A DNA stretch of 64,000 nucleotides from Adineta vaga. Taxonomy: Eukaryota > Rotifera. The stretch lies in assembly GCA_021613535.1 (NCBI GenBank), contig CP075495.1, positions 14,632,001 to 14,696,000 on the forward strand, given 5' to 3'. A program made the translations under genes and the position numbers. The notes beneath the pieces were generated by a model. The model worked only from the letters and a program-made list of their open reading frames with translations, was not told the DNA's origin and did no database searches. Of the stretch, positions 49,075 through 62,669 are shown one piece after another. Each line of letters begins with the position of its first letter. Position 1 is the first letter of the stretch.

Positions 49075-49262
49075 TGTAAACGGTGATATACGCTCATGAT
49101 ACGATCGTATTCTGTCGTATTCTACCGTATTACCTGTCTCAATATTACGGTCCGTATATCTCCATGATCGTATACGGAGGTAAACAGATGAAAACGAATA
49201 TCACATACGACCTCGTTCTTTCTGCGTATAATACCGTACTTCTCTGAACACGATCGTTTACA
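49075..49262. mobile_element. Candidate 188-bp element rich in CGTAT/ATACG words
   Basis: Bounded by TGTAAACG (49075-49082) and its inverted copy CGTTTACA (49255-49262). Inside, CGTAT, ATACG and CGATCG words recur on both strands (ATACGATCGTATTC, CGTATTCTACCGTATTAC, TCCGTATATCTCC, GATCGTATACGGAGG), giving many possible hairpins and more CpG than the surroundings. No clear target-site duplication. Could be a MITE or another foldback-type repeat; no coding capacity. Confidence 0.45.
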
Positions 49263-49317
49263 TCTGGGTATTTATTTATTTATTTTTAGATGAGTAAAAA
49301 AGGAGAATCATCTCATT

Positions 49318-49393
49318 AGAGACGGCGCCGGAATTTTCATTTTGGAGGGACCGAGTTTTCTGTAGCCCACTCTTGGCGCCGCTGCTACGTCTC
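49318..49393. repeat. GC-rich imperfect hairpin
   Basis: GAGACGGCGCCG at the left pairs imperfectly with GGCGCCGCTGCTACGTCTC at the right around a loop of about 45 bases. Much more GC-rich than neighbours. Lies next to the candidate element at 49075-49262, so it may be part of the same mobile-element patch. Confidence 0.45.
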
Positions 49394-49510
49394 ATAGATA
49401 CTATAAAATTGACGCTTCTTTGGTATATATATATATATATATAACAGCGTTTAGCGTACTTCTTCTTAGAGAACAGGAATAGAATGAATTTGCTAGAATT
49501 AAAATTATAA

Positions 49511-49678
49511 CGAGGAAAGATCATTTTAGAACAGATTGAAGGCGAAGACAAATTTCGGATCGCCGAAAGGATGGCACAACCGGCAGTAAACCGACCGGGT
49601 AAATCAGAACTAGGGCTAACCGGATTAGAAGAAATGATCAAGAAGGCGGTGAAAACTATCAAGATACAAGGATTTTAA
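49511..49678 (+). other. Short protein-like open frame of different base composition
   Basis: 56-codon frame between stops with no ATG at the start, reading ILEQIEGEDKFRIAERMAQP, then GKSELGLTGLEEMIKKAVKT and IKIQGF before TAA. Base composition is less AT-rich than the surroundings and the residue mix looks like real protein, possibly a fragment of a mobile-element or other coding sequence. Not recognised. The reverse frame across the same place is considered a shadow. Confidence 0.3.
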
Positions 49679-50061
49679 GACACGTGCCTTGTTTTTTCTT
49701 GTTTTTGTGAACCATGATGTACCATAATAAAGATACCGTAAAAATATAAACATTCTTTTTCATTTCAATCAGTATATGACGTGTGAATGAGAAAGAAAAA
49801 TATTTCTTTTAATAACGAATACTCAAACATGATTTTTTATGAGAAAGAAATTTATAATTCGTCATGTATATCAATTAACCGCAATATTCTCTCGTTGATG
49901 TTCTGAACAAGAATTTTTCTTCATCCATCTTGTATCAATGATAATCATCGACGTGGACAAGGAACATATGTGATACCAACAAATGTCGAGTGTATGTAGT
50001 GTTTGTGATTGATTATGATGAAAATAACACAACATGTTGCATTTAGGATGGTGATTCGTAT

Positions 50062-51230
50062 ATGTCCGATGATAATACATCAGAAAGGGAAGCATCAAGT
50101 GTTCATGGTGTATTTTTCAATGAAGATGAACAACAAGCATTTTAAATATGAAATAAATCAATTGATATTGACTTTTGAATAGGAATTAAAACGGATCTAT
50201 TATTTTCTAGCGTGATGTGTTATACAATACTCGTATTTTAACTCGTTTCACTACTCTTAAAGTAATTAAACAAATGCGTAGTCATAAATTCTATTGAAAA
50301 CTATTTATTCTTTTAAACATTTTACACAACAATGAAAAAATCTCATCATTATAAATATCGTCCAGCTAACGAAGAACTTGTTCTTCATTTTAGCAAAATC
50401 CTTTCTTTTACCACTATTGATCATTGTGATCTCGCGTAAGAACAGTATTCATTTGGTTTTATCGCTACTTATTCAAATTTATAGACTTTTGGAATCATTA
50501 GAATCACTCTGTACAATTCTACCTATTACTTAAGCTTGTTTAGATTCTAATGAAGAACTAAGTATGAACTTTGATTTGGTTTTTCAAATTTTAATTGTAG
50601 TTGCAGCAATTGAACGTGTTACTGATTGAACTCCAAAATTAATCAATATTGAATATATATTATGGCAAAACAATTTACAGAATTGCAAGATACATCATTA
50701 AAAATTCAAATTCTTAAATGTGATATTCGACTATATGGTGGACATTTGAGTGCGCTAACAGAAGAAATATTCAACGATTGGATTTATATGAGGATGAATA
50801 CCTTGTACCATCAATGAAATTATTGATTATTAAAATGATTGATCATAGTTTCTTTTGATTCATTGACAAGAATTTGAACTATTTGTTTTTCTCAAGGTCA
50901 ACATTCAGATTTTCCTTCTATCACTCGTGAATCACCGTATTTTTTTAGTTAAAACAATCCATTGCATTAACTCATTGTTTAATACAAAAGCTTCATCTTA
51001 ACGAAGAATTTCTTTCATTTCAAACTCAAATCAAAATGTAAAAATGTTCTTTTATTTCTTTATAATATTCATTGATTGTTCTTTTAGTTTATCTTCTGAT
51101 GAATTTCCATGGTCAATAAATGATCATAAAATCAATCTCAAATCTCTTTCAACATTCATCGGATATTCTATCTCAAACAAAATCATCACGTCTCGTTCCA
51201 TATGTTTTTTCTTTCATCTATAATCGATTT
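50062..51230 (+). pseudogene. Decayed multi-exon gene, family unknown
   Basis: A series of protein-like forward segments separated by intron-like gaps: MSDDNTSEREASSVHGVFFN (50062-50145, TAA), RDVLYNTRILTRFTTLKVIK (50211-50295), MKKSHHYKYRPANEELVLHF ending at a plausible GTAAGA donor (50332-50435), LLESLESLCTILPIT then a stop, VAAIERVTD then a stop and PKLINIEYILWQNN, IKIQILKCDIRLYGG, QHSDFPSITRESPYFF, QSIALTHCLIQKLHLNEEFL and LSSDEFPWSINDHKINLKSL. At least three premature stops or frame changes. The order and splice-like AG/GT sites show a former gene; I could not name it. Confidence 0.5.
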
Positions 51231-51891
51231 TGAATAACAAAAATATCGCTACATTGTATGTCAGTCATATAGGTTACATGTCTTGTGTCATTGTTCAGAA
51301 CGAACTTGATCAAATCTTATATTTCGCGATAAGCTGTTTGCTAGTGTTTGTTTGTATTTATACCAGTACGATTTCCTAAAAAAATAATGTCTAGTTTGAA
51401 AACATGAGAACTCCAACTGTTCGATCTATTCATTGTTTATTTTCTTGTATGGTAACGTCACACTCTTGATACTGTCACTCACTTTCTTGGCCTTTATCGA
51501 TTCTTTATCAAACGTCAAATATGTTTATTAATGAATACGATAGCTTTCATATTCTATGAATGATTTATTTCCTTGAACATTATCAATAAACATGTAGCCC
51601 ATCTAACAGTTCTCAGTAGGTTTCCTTAATTAATATTGTTGATGAAACTAGTAAAAAACTGAATATAAATACAGAAAAAAAAGAAGAAGTAAGATCGGAC
51701 TAGTCTATGATTGGTTGAGAGAACGAACAAATAACAAATCAATCTTTGACCTCCTCTCGGACGTTTTCCAATCAAAACTACTCACTTATATACTATATAA
51801 ATGTTACTATTGATGGATCGTTGTCTTGTTTATGAGATCAGTTTGTATTGTTTTGAGTATAGATCTTTAATCAGTATATTTTCAGATACCG
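51231..51891. other. Intergenic, PAK promoter side
   Basis: About 660 bases with no gene seen; the part near 51780-51890 should be the promoter and 5' UTR of the PAK gene. Confidence 0.4.
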
Positions 51892-54358
<2,467 letters not shown>

Positions 54359-55232
54359 TTTTGACATATACATATAAAGTTCTAACCGAGTGTCTTCTTC
54401 ATTTCATTTTCTCAGTCTTTATCAGATACATCTTCTTCTTTTGTTTTTCTTATTTGAGCTTTTACACAATTTATTCTGTATACGACAATCTAATAATCTA
54501 TCTTTTCTTCTTATCTCTATGGTGCACACATATTAAATTTCAAGATAATGTTCATTTTGTTTGTGGGAAATGCATTCTAGATAGTCTGTGTTCTTTTTCA
54601 TGCTTGCTTGTGAAATGCATATTTTTGTTTGTGTGGTCTTCCGTGCTGATTCTATCGATGTGTTCTTTTGCTTATATCAATTTTCAATAAACAAATTATT
54701 TGAGTATATTATCGAATCAAAAGAAAACAAAATCATTACTTGTTTGATCAATCAATGGAAAGAAATTGACATTAACAAGAACAAAAGACCATCATTTTAG
54801 TTTAATACCCATGAAATTTAATTATCATAGTTGGTACAGTATGATTGGAGGTCAATCATATCATTATTCAAGTATCTCTACAGTAATAAGTAACAGCCAT
54901 TTAACTTCATGATGGTAACGTCTATGCTTCATCTATACATTTAAAATAATTATGATCTTCAATTTATTCTCTTTCTAAATATAAATTATATTAGATATGT
55001 TGGTAAGGTTTTTTAAATCAGCTTTATTGATTGTATTTACTGACTTATAACAAATCTAGGTGTCAGTTGACTTGCAGAAAATGTGTGATTATTTTTCAAA
55101 TAACTGGAAATGACAGAATAGTAACAATAGAGTAAAACTACGTAGTTCAATAAAAAGATAACATCAAGGTAGGTGTAACAAACTATAATGACTTCATATC
55201 GTATCAAAAATTGTTCAGATTTGTTTTCCATG
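54359..55232. other. PAK 3' flank
   Basis: About 870 bases between convergent features. The forward frame over 54361-54690 encodes a Phe/Tyr/Ile-rich hydrophobic chain from T-rich sequence directly after the PAK stop, most likely 3' UTR, and is not called. Confidence 0.45.
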
Positions 55233-56320
<1,088 letters not shown>

Positions 56321-57155
56321 CTAATATTTGATAAATCATATTTATTATTAAAGTAAAAAGAAGGAAAGAGTTTGAACATGAAGGAAAAATAATTAGATAA
56401 TAGAATACAATTAAAATAGTATCCATATCGAGAGACAAAATAGAATTATTCCATTGTTTTCTACAAGGATAATAACAATGCCAATGGTATGTGCAGTGAT
56501 TTCTGCTCATAAATTATGTACAGTAAGTACATCAAACATTGAATAAAACTTTTTTCATATTTTCAGTATACTGGTATTTTGAATAATTAATCATACAAAT
56601 TATTGACTGAAGTTAATCAGAGTATTCGGACTTATTCTTTTTGATACGCTTATTTTTCAAAAAAAAATCTAACAAATGTACCGAATATTTTGTCAATGGT
56701 ATTTATCTACTTAGATGGGTATTCATCGTTTAAAATAATTTTATCGTTCGATTAGTTGATTGTATATATTCAAATCTCCTAATCGGGTTCAAATTTAGAT
56801 TTTGACAATAAAATGAGTTTTTTTGTACAGAAAAAAATAAGATGGAACTAAAGGATAGCAAGGAAAGGAATAAATCGTGTAAATATCGTTTTCTAGTGAA
56901 ATCAAATTGCTATAGTATTTGAAATAGAACTAACCTTAACAACGACTATAGCTGCTCTTTTTCCTATTCCTGACCAAATTGTTCGGTTCCAAATGAAATA
57001 TTAGTAAAGATGAAGTTATTTGTTACTTATGATGCTAATAATAGGTATAAGATTAAAAGCTATGTTAAACAATATGTTTAGTTTTTTACATTGAGCATTG
57101 ATATTTGCATGATGAAATCAATGCATTTTCCTTCTAATAAAAAATACGTAATTCC
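56321..57155. other. Spacer with possible last exon of the CheD-like gene
   Basis: Mostly AT-rich. Around 56935-56990 the reverse strand reads RTIWSGIGKRAAIVVVK followed by a GTTAGT donor-like site, which might be another exon of the reverse gene above or a remnant; not enough to call. Confidence 0.35.
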
Positions 57156-58099
57156 TTACCCAATGAATAAAGCGTTCGATGGAATCAATGCTAATACTGC
57201 AGATAATCGATCTATTGCATTAGATGGAAGTAAATGTTGTAATGATCCGATGTTTGTTGTATTTAATTTCCATTTATACTGTTCGGATGATATTGACAAT
57301 ATGTCAATATCCATAGATGCTAATGTAAATGAATGAGAAGATGGACCCCATAGAATTTCAATTTTCATCTGTTTTGCTTGACAATGATGCACTAGTTGCA
57401 CACTTGGAAAGTCCATACATTCCCCAGTTCTTTCAGCTGTATAATTAAATAGGATAAGTTAATTTTTTTTAAAAGATGTTATATAAAGAAACTAACCTTT
57501 GGCTTCTTCTTCATCTAATAACATTCTCATTGTAGATTTAAATACTATTTTTTTTTGAATAATTGGTGATAGAGATATAGTACATCTATATTTGGGAAAA
57601 CGAAGTTTGAACGATCATATTCGGTTAAATTTAATAAAATAAATGCCGTTTTAATGGAATTGCTTTCTTTTATATCTCCACCAGCAATAAATAATCGAAT
57701 ATCTTCAACACCACCATTGCCTGTATTGTCAGGTACAATTGTTGGAATATTTCCAAGATGTTTTTTTAATTTACAACTTATCTCGCACAAGAATTCGATC
57801 AGTATTTCAGGTAAGGACATGCCTGATTTGCCCGGTCAAAAGAATAATGATGAAGAACCCAGAACGATGTTTCCCGGCTACGGATCCGCACGGAACCTGC
57901 CGGAAATCACGTCTTTCTGAGGATATTCTGGACAGTTCCAAAAGATTCCAACCGGAAAACCCAGGACAATGGAAGCAGTATTCCGATCGGAATTTCTCGG
58001 ACTGTTCCGGTGAATCCTAGATGGAATGAGCCTTATTCCCATTTCGCTTGTTGGCCACGAACATGCAGAAAAAACAAGATCAAAGATAATAGAAGATCA

Positions 58100-58132
<33 letters not shown>

Positions 58133-58566
58133 CGTCATAAGCGTATTGTCACTATAGTGACAATACGGTAGAGAAAGAAATAGGTTAATAGATCAAAGAA
58201 TAGAATCGACCCTAACAACAAGTCAAACGATGTATGACCATTTTTTCTGCATGTTCGTGGCCAACAAGCGAAATGGGAATAAGGCTCATTGTCGGAAAAC
58301 GACTGGAAGTTAGTCAGAAGCGAGCGGAAAAATCCGAAAATATCTGGTTCGGAATCCTACTTCCATGAAATTGCCGGAATGTTCTGGTTCTGGCTCGGAT
58401 TTTTCGACCTGGGAAGACATTTTGATTGTTTTTTAAAAGTAAAATCGACTAAAAATGCTAGACAAGAACCAAGTGAGTCGGTTTTAATGCCTGCATCGCT
58501 GATATTAGAGCGGCCCATACGAAAATATACAACACCTTGATTAGAACCATCAGTAGTATTGGACAT
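57156..58566 (-). CDS. CheD-like protein gene interrupted by a foldback element
   Basis: Reverse readings: first exon 58566 to about 58425, MSNTTDGSNQGVVYFRMGRS then SNISDAGIKTDSLGSCLAFL and VDFTFKKQSKC; second block 57820 to about 57610, SLPEILIEFLCEISCKLKKH, GGVEDIRLFIAGGDIKESNS and KTAFILLNL; then DEEEAKAERTGECMDFPSVQ and MDIDILSISSEQYKWKLNTT to about 57156. The pattern of an opening strand, a L-x-SLGSC motif, and later IAGG-x-x-x-ES recalls CheD, the bacterial receptor glutamine deamidase, whose nucleophile is the Cys of GLGSC. The AH-x-MLP His motif expected next falls exactly where about 600 bases of foreign sequence lie (57820-58420). A GTCTTC donor near 58422 and AG near 57824 could splice it out in frame (K-C then M-S-L-P), but the His motif is absent either way. 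Gene or recent pseudogene is unresolved; the 3' end is open. Confidence 0.5.
58025..58290. mobile_element. MITE with perfect 50-bp terminal inverted repeats
   Basis: 266 bp. The left end 58025-58074, starting AATGAGCCTTATTCCC, is the exact reverse complement of 58241-58290. The centre holds a GA microsatellite (about 58099-58128) and a perfect 26-bp palindrome at 58142-58167 (CGTATTGTCAC/GTGACAATACG around TATA). No coding capacity and no obvious target duplication. Identical arms argue for a recent insertion or ongoing arm correction. It sits inside a GC-rich 600-base block full of TTCCGG/CCGGAA words that itself interrupts the CheD-like gene, so it may be an insertion within an insertion. 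Confidence 0.85.
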
Positions 58567-59373
58567 TATCTAAATGAAGTTCCAAATAATCAAAAAATCG
58601 ATAGTTTTTATTCCTATAAAAATAATTACATAATTTATTAAAAGATATTGAACTTGACTATTTTTTGATTGAATGATATTATGTTTAAAAAGAACAGTTT
58701 TGAAAAGTCAAACTAAGAAGTGACTCACTTTGATTTTCTATATAACATCTTTTTTTACTATTCGTCGATATAAATACGTATGATGTGATAGATTAATGGT
58801 ATTTAAATAGAGAATTGAGCTCCCTATCCATTTAATGTATTGTTGCGAATTATTTATAATTCACTTCTCTGAAAGAAAGGGTTATATGCTTCTTAAATAG
58901 GGTCGTTAAAATGCTTAAAGTTTGTTTGTTTGTCCAAGCAAATCAGGTGAAAGCAGCGTATAAATCGATGAAAACTTACCCCTGATCATCGGACAACGAT
59001 TCGTCATATGTAATCGAGATCGAGGAATACGAATCTTGGGTTCCTTTCTCAAAAATATTTTTCTATGATCCACAATTAATTAATTGCTATTTCTTGTTTG
59101 TCTAATCCAGTCAGATTGCAGCAATATAAAAATTCATGAAAATTTACTAATAATCATCTTTATATGATTTACCCAAAAGTAGTCGAAGTCGAGGATTTCA
59201 AATCTGATGTTAGCTTTTCATAGTTCTAATCAATTATTATAATTATTGCGAAACTGAAAATAACCTGTTATTAAGCATAAAAGAAAAAATTCTGACTGTA
59301 TGTGAATTATTTAATCAAGCTACTGGGTTAATTGAAGAATTTTTTTTTCAGTAGAAGTTGAGGGTGTGGGTCT
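58567..59373. other. Intergenic with a diverged tandem repeat
   Basis: Two diverged copies of a unit of about 165 bases: about 58915-59070 and 59085-59230 share TTGTTTGTC..., ATGAAAACTTAC/ATGAAAATTTAC, TCATATGTAATCGAG/TATATGATTTACC and GAGATCGAGGAATACGAATC/GAAGTCGAGGATTTCAAATC in the same order. No gene seen. Confidence 0.4.
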
Positions 59374-59570
59374 GCAAAGGGGAAAAAGCGGATCCTGGAT
59401 ACCCAAATCCTATAAAACTTTCGGACCCTCATGGCTCCCCATAAATCCTGACATCTCAAAAAGGCTGACTCTCGTGAATCCTGAAAGATACTCATGGGTT
59501 ATCATTGGTCATCATGAACTGTGTGATCGCAGGAACTATGAGGATCCAGGATCGGCCTTTTCCCCTTGTG
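59374..59570. repeat. Inverted-repeat (foldback) element
   Basis: GCAAAGGGGAAAAAGCGGAT followed by CCTGGATACC at the left is matched by the inverted sequence around 59540-59570 (AGGATCCAGGATCGGCCTTT then TCCCCTTGTG), about 25 of 30 positions pairing, separated by about 140 bases. More GC-rich than its flanks. Likely a MITE-like insertion. The long forward frame that starts here (59366-59746) is an effect of the GC-rich sequence and has no domain. Confidence 0.6.
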
Positions 59571-60782
59571 TGGATGTATGTATGTGCGTACTCTGTGAAG
59601 GAACACTTACATCCACACTTTATTCCTTCCACAGAAAGGAGCGTCATCTGGAAAAAAGTTTCTGTGCGCTTTTGTGTCAGTGTCAAAGGTCAAAAAACCA
59701 TTTTCTTCAAGACTGTCTTAAACATCGGAAACCGAGAGTAGATTAAGGGTAGGATGATAGGTGGGGTCAATGTGAAGGATCAAGGGTAAAAAGTTAAAGG
59801 CTGCACACGATCAAAATATTGCTCTACCCTTCAGTACGAGCTAAGTACGCGCTTTCGACAGATATAACATGAGATTACAATCAGTCGGTCGTTATTTATT
59901 CATAAAACCATTAAAAGTTTAGTAATATTGAACTAGAAACTATTGATCATTCTAGAGATGATAATTCAATAAATGAACACATAGGTAGAATCGAACCCGT
60001 AGCAGGTTTGAGAAAAATAAAGTACAGTAAAATTTGACTAGTTTGAACACTATTGGAATCAATGAAAAACGTAGGGGAATAAGCGAATCATATAAGAACA
60101 TCTTAGAGATACGATGGCATAGACATGCAACAGTCTCAGTTAACTCGGTGAGAGTCAGACTCAAACTTAGTTTATACTTTCATGTGTTTTCTTTTGCTTT
60201 TGAGAATATTTGATACACCACCAATTGTTCATACAAAATATATATCTCACACATCACGATAAGATGAACCGGTTTTGTTTTCTTTAATTCAATTAATTTT
60301 CTTGTTAAGATCTTTAAGGATAGACGTATTTGAAATAAAAATTGCCTTACGTCGAACTAATAGAATGAAATTAGTTTATGAGGATATGGAGCGTGAGCGT
60401 GAAAAGTAGAGACTATCGGTATCTACCCTCAAAGATTTCCTTTTCTGATTGAACTTTTGTTGAATATCACATGCAAAAATATCCTTTCTTAAAACGAACT
60501 CTTTTCTAAAACTCAAAAAATTACTAATGAAAAATACGTATCTTGAGTGTATACTGACACTGATAATCACACACGTCAGACGAAACTCCACTCAATACAT
60601 ACATTAACGCCATCTTTCTGCATAAACGAAGTATTCGCTTTTGCTGAAATCGTCAGTCTTCATTATTTTTTTCGAATAACAAAAATACAATACTATCAGT
60701 AAAGCGCATTTCTTTTCATAATAAACAAAATATATTCAATAGCTTGTATTCTCAACAAACTTTTGTGGAATTTAAAGCGACT
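59571..60782. other. Intergenic upstream of the F-box/LRR gene
   Basis: About 1.2 kb. The first 180 bases continue the GC-richer foldback-associated sequence; the rest is AT-rich. A sequence with a tRNA B-box-like core (GGTTCGATTC on the reverse strand, about 59990-60001) occurs but does not fold as a tRNA. No gene supported. Confidence 0.4.
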
Positions 60783-62669
60783 ATGTACACATTTTCAACA
60801 TTACCGATTGAACTCGTCTATCGAATTTTTGATCATCTGTCTGGTTTTACACTATTTTGTTCAATGCAAAATGTTTGCCAACGTTTTAATCAAATTCTAA
60901 ACATTTATCATCGATATGAAGTAAGTTTCCAAAGTGCTTTACCTATTTTCTCATTTGTTCAAGCACACATGAGCCTCGCAACATCTAACTTAATCAGTTT
61001 ACTCAAAGAAAAAACAAATTTCACAATTCCGAAGCAATTTCCACGAGTCAACCAAACACAATATTGACTCATGCTATTAAAACAACACTTCCTCTCGCCT
61101 GTTTTTTTCTATCTATGCACATAGAATATATATCTTATTAAACATACACCCATGTGCCGCACAAGAATAAAACCGCAGCATTAAAACACCTTTCCCGTTT
61201 CAAACAAATGTCTCTATTGCCACTCTTAAACAATGCAACAACTATCTTTGAAACCCACCGAATAAAATAAAGTGAATTGTTTATATTCTGCCCCGACCCA
61301 ATACGATCTTTCGCAAACCAAATCTAAAAATAACAATCCAAAACCATTCAAAATAAACAAGTATCACTACCTTCAGTACAGTACTCATTCTACTCATCCG
61401 ACGATTCGCACATAACCTCAGTAATAATCAGACGAGCAACGATTTCTCTTTTCACTCCATGAACCCAGATTGAACACTTTCACACACTACCGCAACTCCT
61501 CTTGTATAATGCTATATCTAATTAAAAAACCTTACTCTAAAGTTTCGATTGCTTTAACCACATTCTCGAAAGGAATATTCTATACATAGACACTCACCAC
61601 ACTAAATCTCGAGAACAAGCAAATCGACGATCTAGGAGCACTACATATTGGTGATGCCTTGCGAACAAACACAGTAATACTCATTCGCTCTTGTCCTAAT
61701 TGACACATCCATGCTCTCTCTCGTTTATAGACACTCACCACACTAGATCTCGGGTACAATGAAATCGGCCATCAAGGAGCACAACATATTGGTGATGCCT
61801 TGCGAATAAACACAGTAATATTCATTCGCTCTTGTCCTAATTGACACATCCCTGTTCTCTCTCCTCTATAGACACTCACCACACTAAATCTCGTGAACAA
61901 TCAAATCGACGATCTAGGAGCACTACATATTGGTGATGCCTTGCGAATAAACACAGTAATATTCATTCGCTCTTGTCCTGATTGACACATCCATGCTCTC
62001 TCTCGTCTATAGACACTCACCACACTAGATCTCGGGTGCAATGAAATCGGCCATCAAGGAGCACAACATATTGGTGATGCCTTGCGAATAAACACAGTAA
62101 TACTCATTCGCTCTTGTCCTAATTGACACATCCCTGTTCTCTCTCCTCTATAGACACTCACCACACTAAATCTCGAGAACAATCAAATCGGCCATCAAGG
62201 AGCACAACATATTGGTGATGTCTTGCGAATAAACACAGTAATACTCATTCGCTCTTGTCCTAATTGACACATCCATGCTCTCTCTCGTTTATAGACACTC
62301 ACCACACTAAATATCAGGTACAATCAAATCGACGATCTAGGAGCACTACATATTGGTGATGCCTTGCGAATAAACACAGTAATACTCATTCGCTCTTGTC
62401 CTAATTGACACATCCATGCTCTCTCTCGTTTATAGACACTCACCACACTAGATCTCGGGTACAATGAAATCGGCCATCAAGGAGTACAACATATTGGTGA
62501 TGCCTTGCGCATAAACACAGTAATATTCATTCGCTCTTGTCCTAATTGACACATCCGTGCTCTCTCTCGTTTATAGACACTCACCACACTAAATCTCGGG
62601 GGCAATCAAATCGGCGACCAACAAAGAAAGTATCTCCGAAATGTTTTTGGAAATAGGTTGACGTTGTAG
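60783..62669 (+). CDS. F-box/LRR protein with one LRR per exon
   Basis: Nine coding exons, all joined at phase 0, about 272 residues. Exon 1 (60783-60920, 46 residues) encodes an F-box: FSTLPIELVYRIFDHLSGFT then SMQNVCQRFNQILNIYHRYE, followed by a GTAAGT donor. After a 669-bp intron come eight exons of 84 bases, 61590-61673, 61731-61814, 61872-61955, 62013-62096, 62154-62237, 62295-62378, 62436-62519 and the terminal 62577-62669. Each 84-base exon encodes one 28-residue ribonuclease-inhibitor/NLRC3-type LRR, for example TLTTLDLGYNEIGHQGAQHI then GDALRINT. The last exon starts as an LRR and ends QQRKYLRNVFGNRLTL and TAG. F-box proteins are SCF ligase substrate adaptors; the LRRs would bind the substrate. 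The start is the first ATG; the frame extends upstream only from TTG. Similar F-box/NLRC-like LRR genes are abundant in bdelloids. Confidence 0.82.
61590..62669 (+). repeat. Tandem array of 141-bp LRR exon + intron units
   Basis: Seven complete units of exactly 141 bases (84-base exon plus 57-base intron) and a terminal partial eighth. Two variants alternate: A (units 1, 3, 6: AATCGACGATCTAGGAGCAC, protein ...NQIDDLGALHIGDALR) and B (units 2, 4, 7: AATCGGCCATCAAGGAG, protein ...NEIGHQGAQHIGDALR), giving a 282-bp higher-order period. Unit 5 is chimeric, with an A-type start (CTAAATCTCGAGAACAATC) and B-type end. Introns also differ by type at the acceptor end (CCATGCTCTCTCTCG against CCCTGTTCTCTCTCC). 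The near-identity of introns shows amplification or conversion of exon and intron together. Confidence 0.95.

Noticed and set aside
49276-49662. Reverse 128-codon open frame
   Set aside because: Runs through a TA microsatellite (poly Tyr-Ile) and a hairpin; no family resemblance.
54361-54690. Forward hydrophobic open frame after PAK
   Set aside because: Directly follows the PAK stop in T-rich sequence; Phe/Tyr/Ile-only composition expected from 3' UTR.
59366-59746. 126-codon forward open frame
   Set aside because: Covers the foldback element and its GC-rich flank, has no domain and does not continue through splice sites.
59960-60150. tRNA gene or tRNA-derived SINE on the reverse strand
   Set aside because: A GGTTCGATTC B-box-like core is present, but the T-stem does not pair and no acceptor stem or correctly spaced A-box was seen.
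61590-62669. CRISPR array
   Set aside because: Regular 141-base repeats are LRR exons plus introns with open frames and splice sites; no short repeat/spacer alternation.
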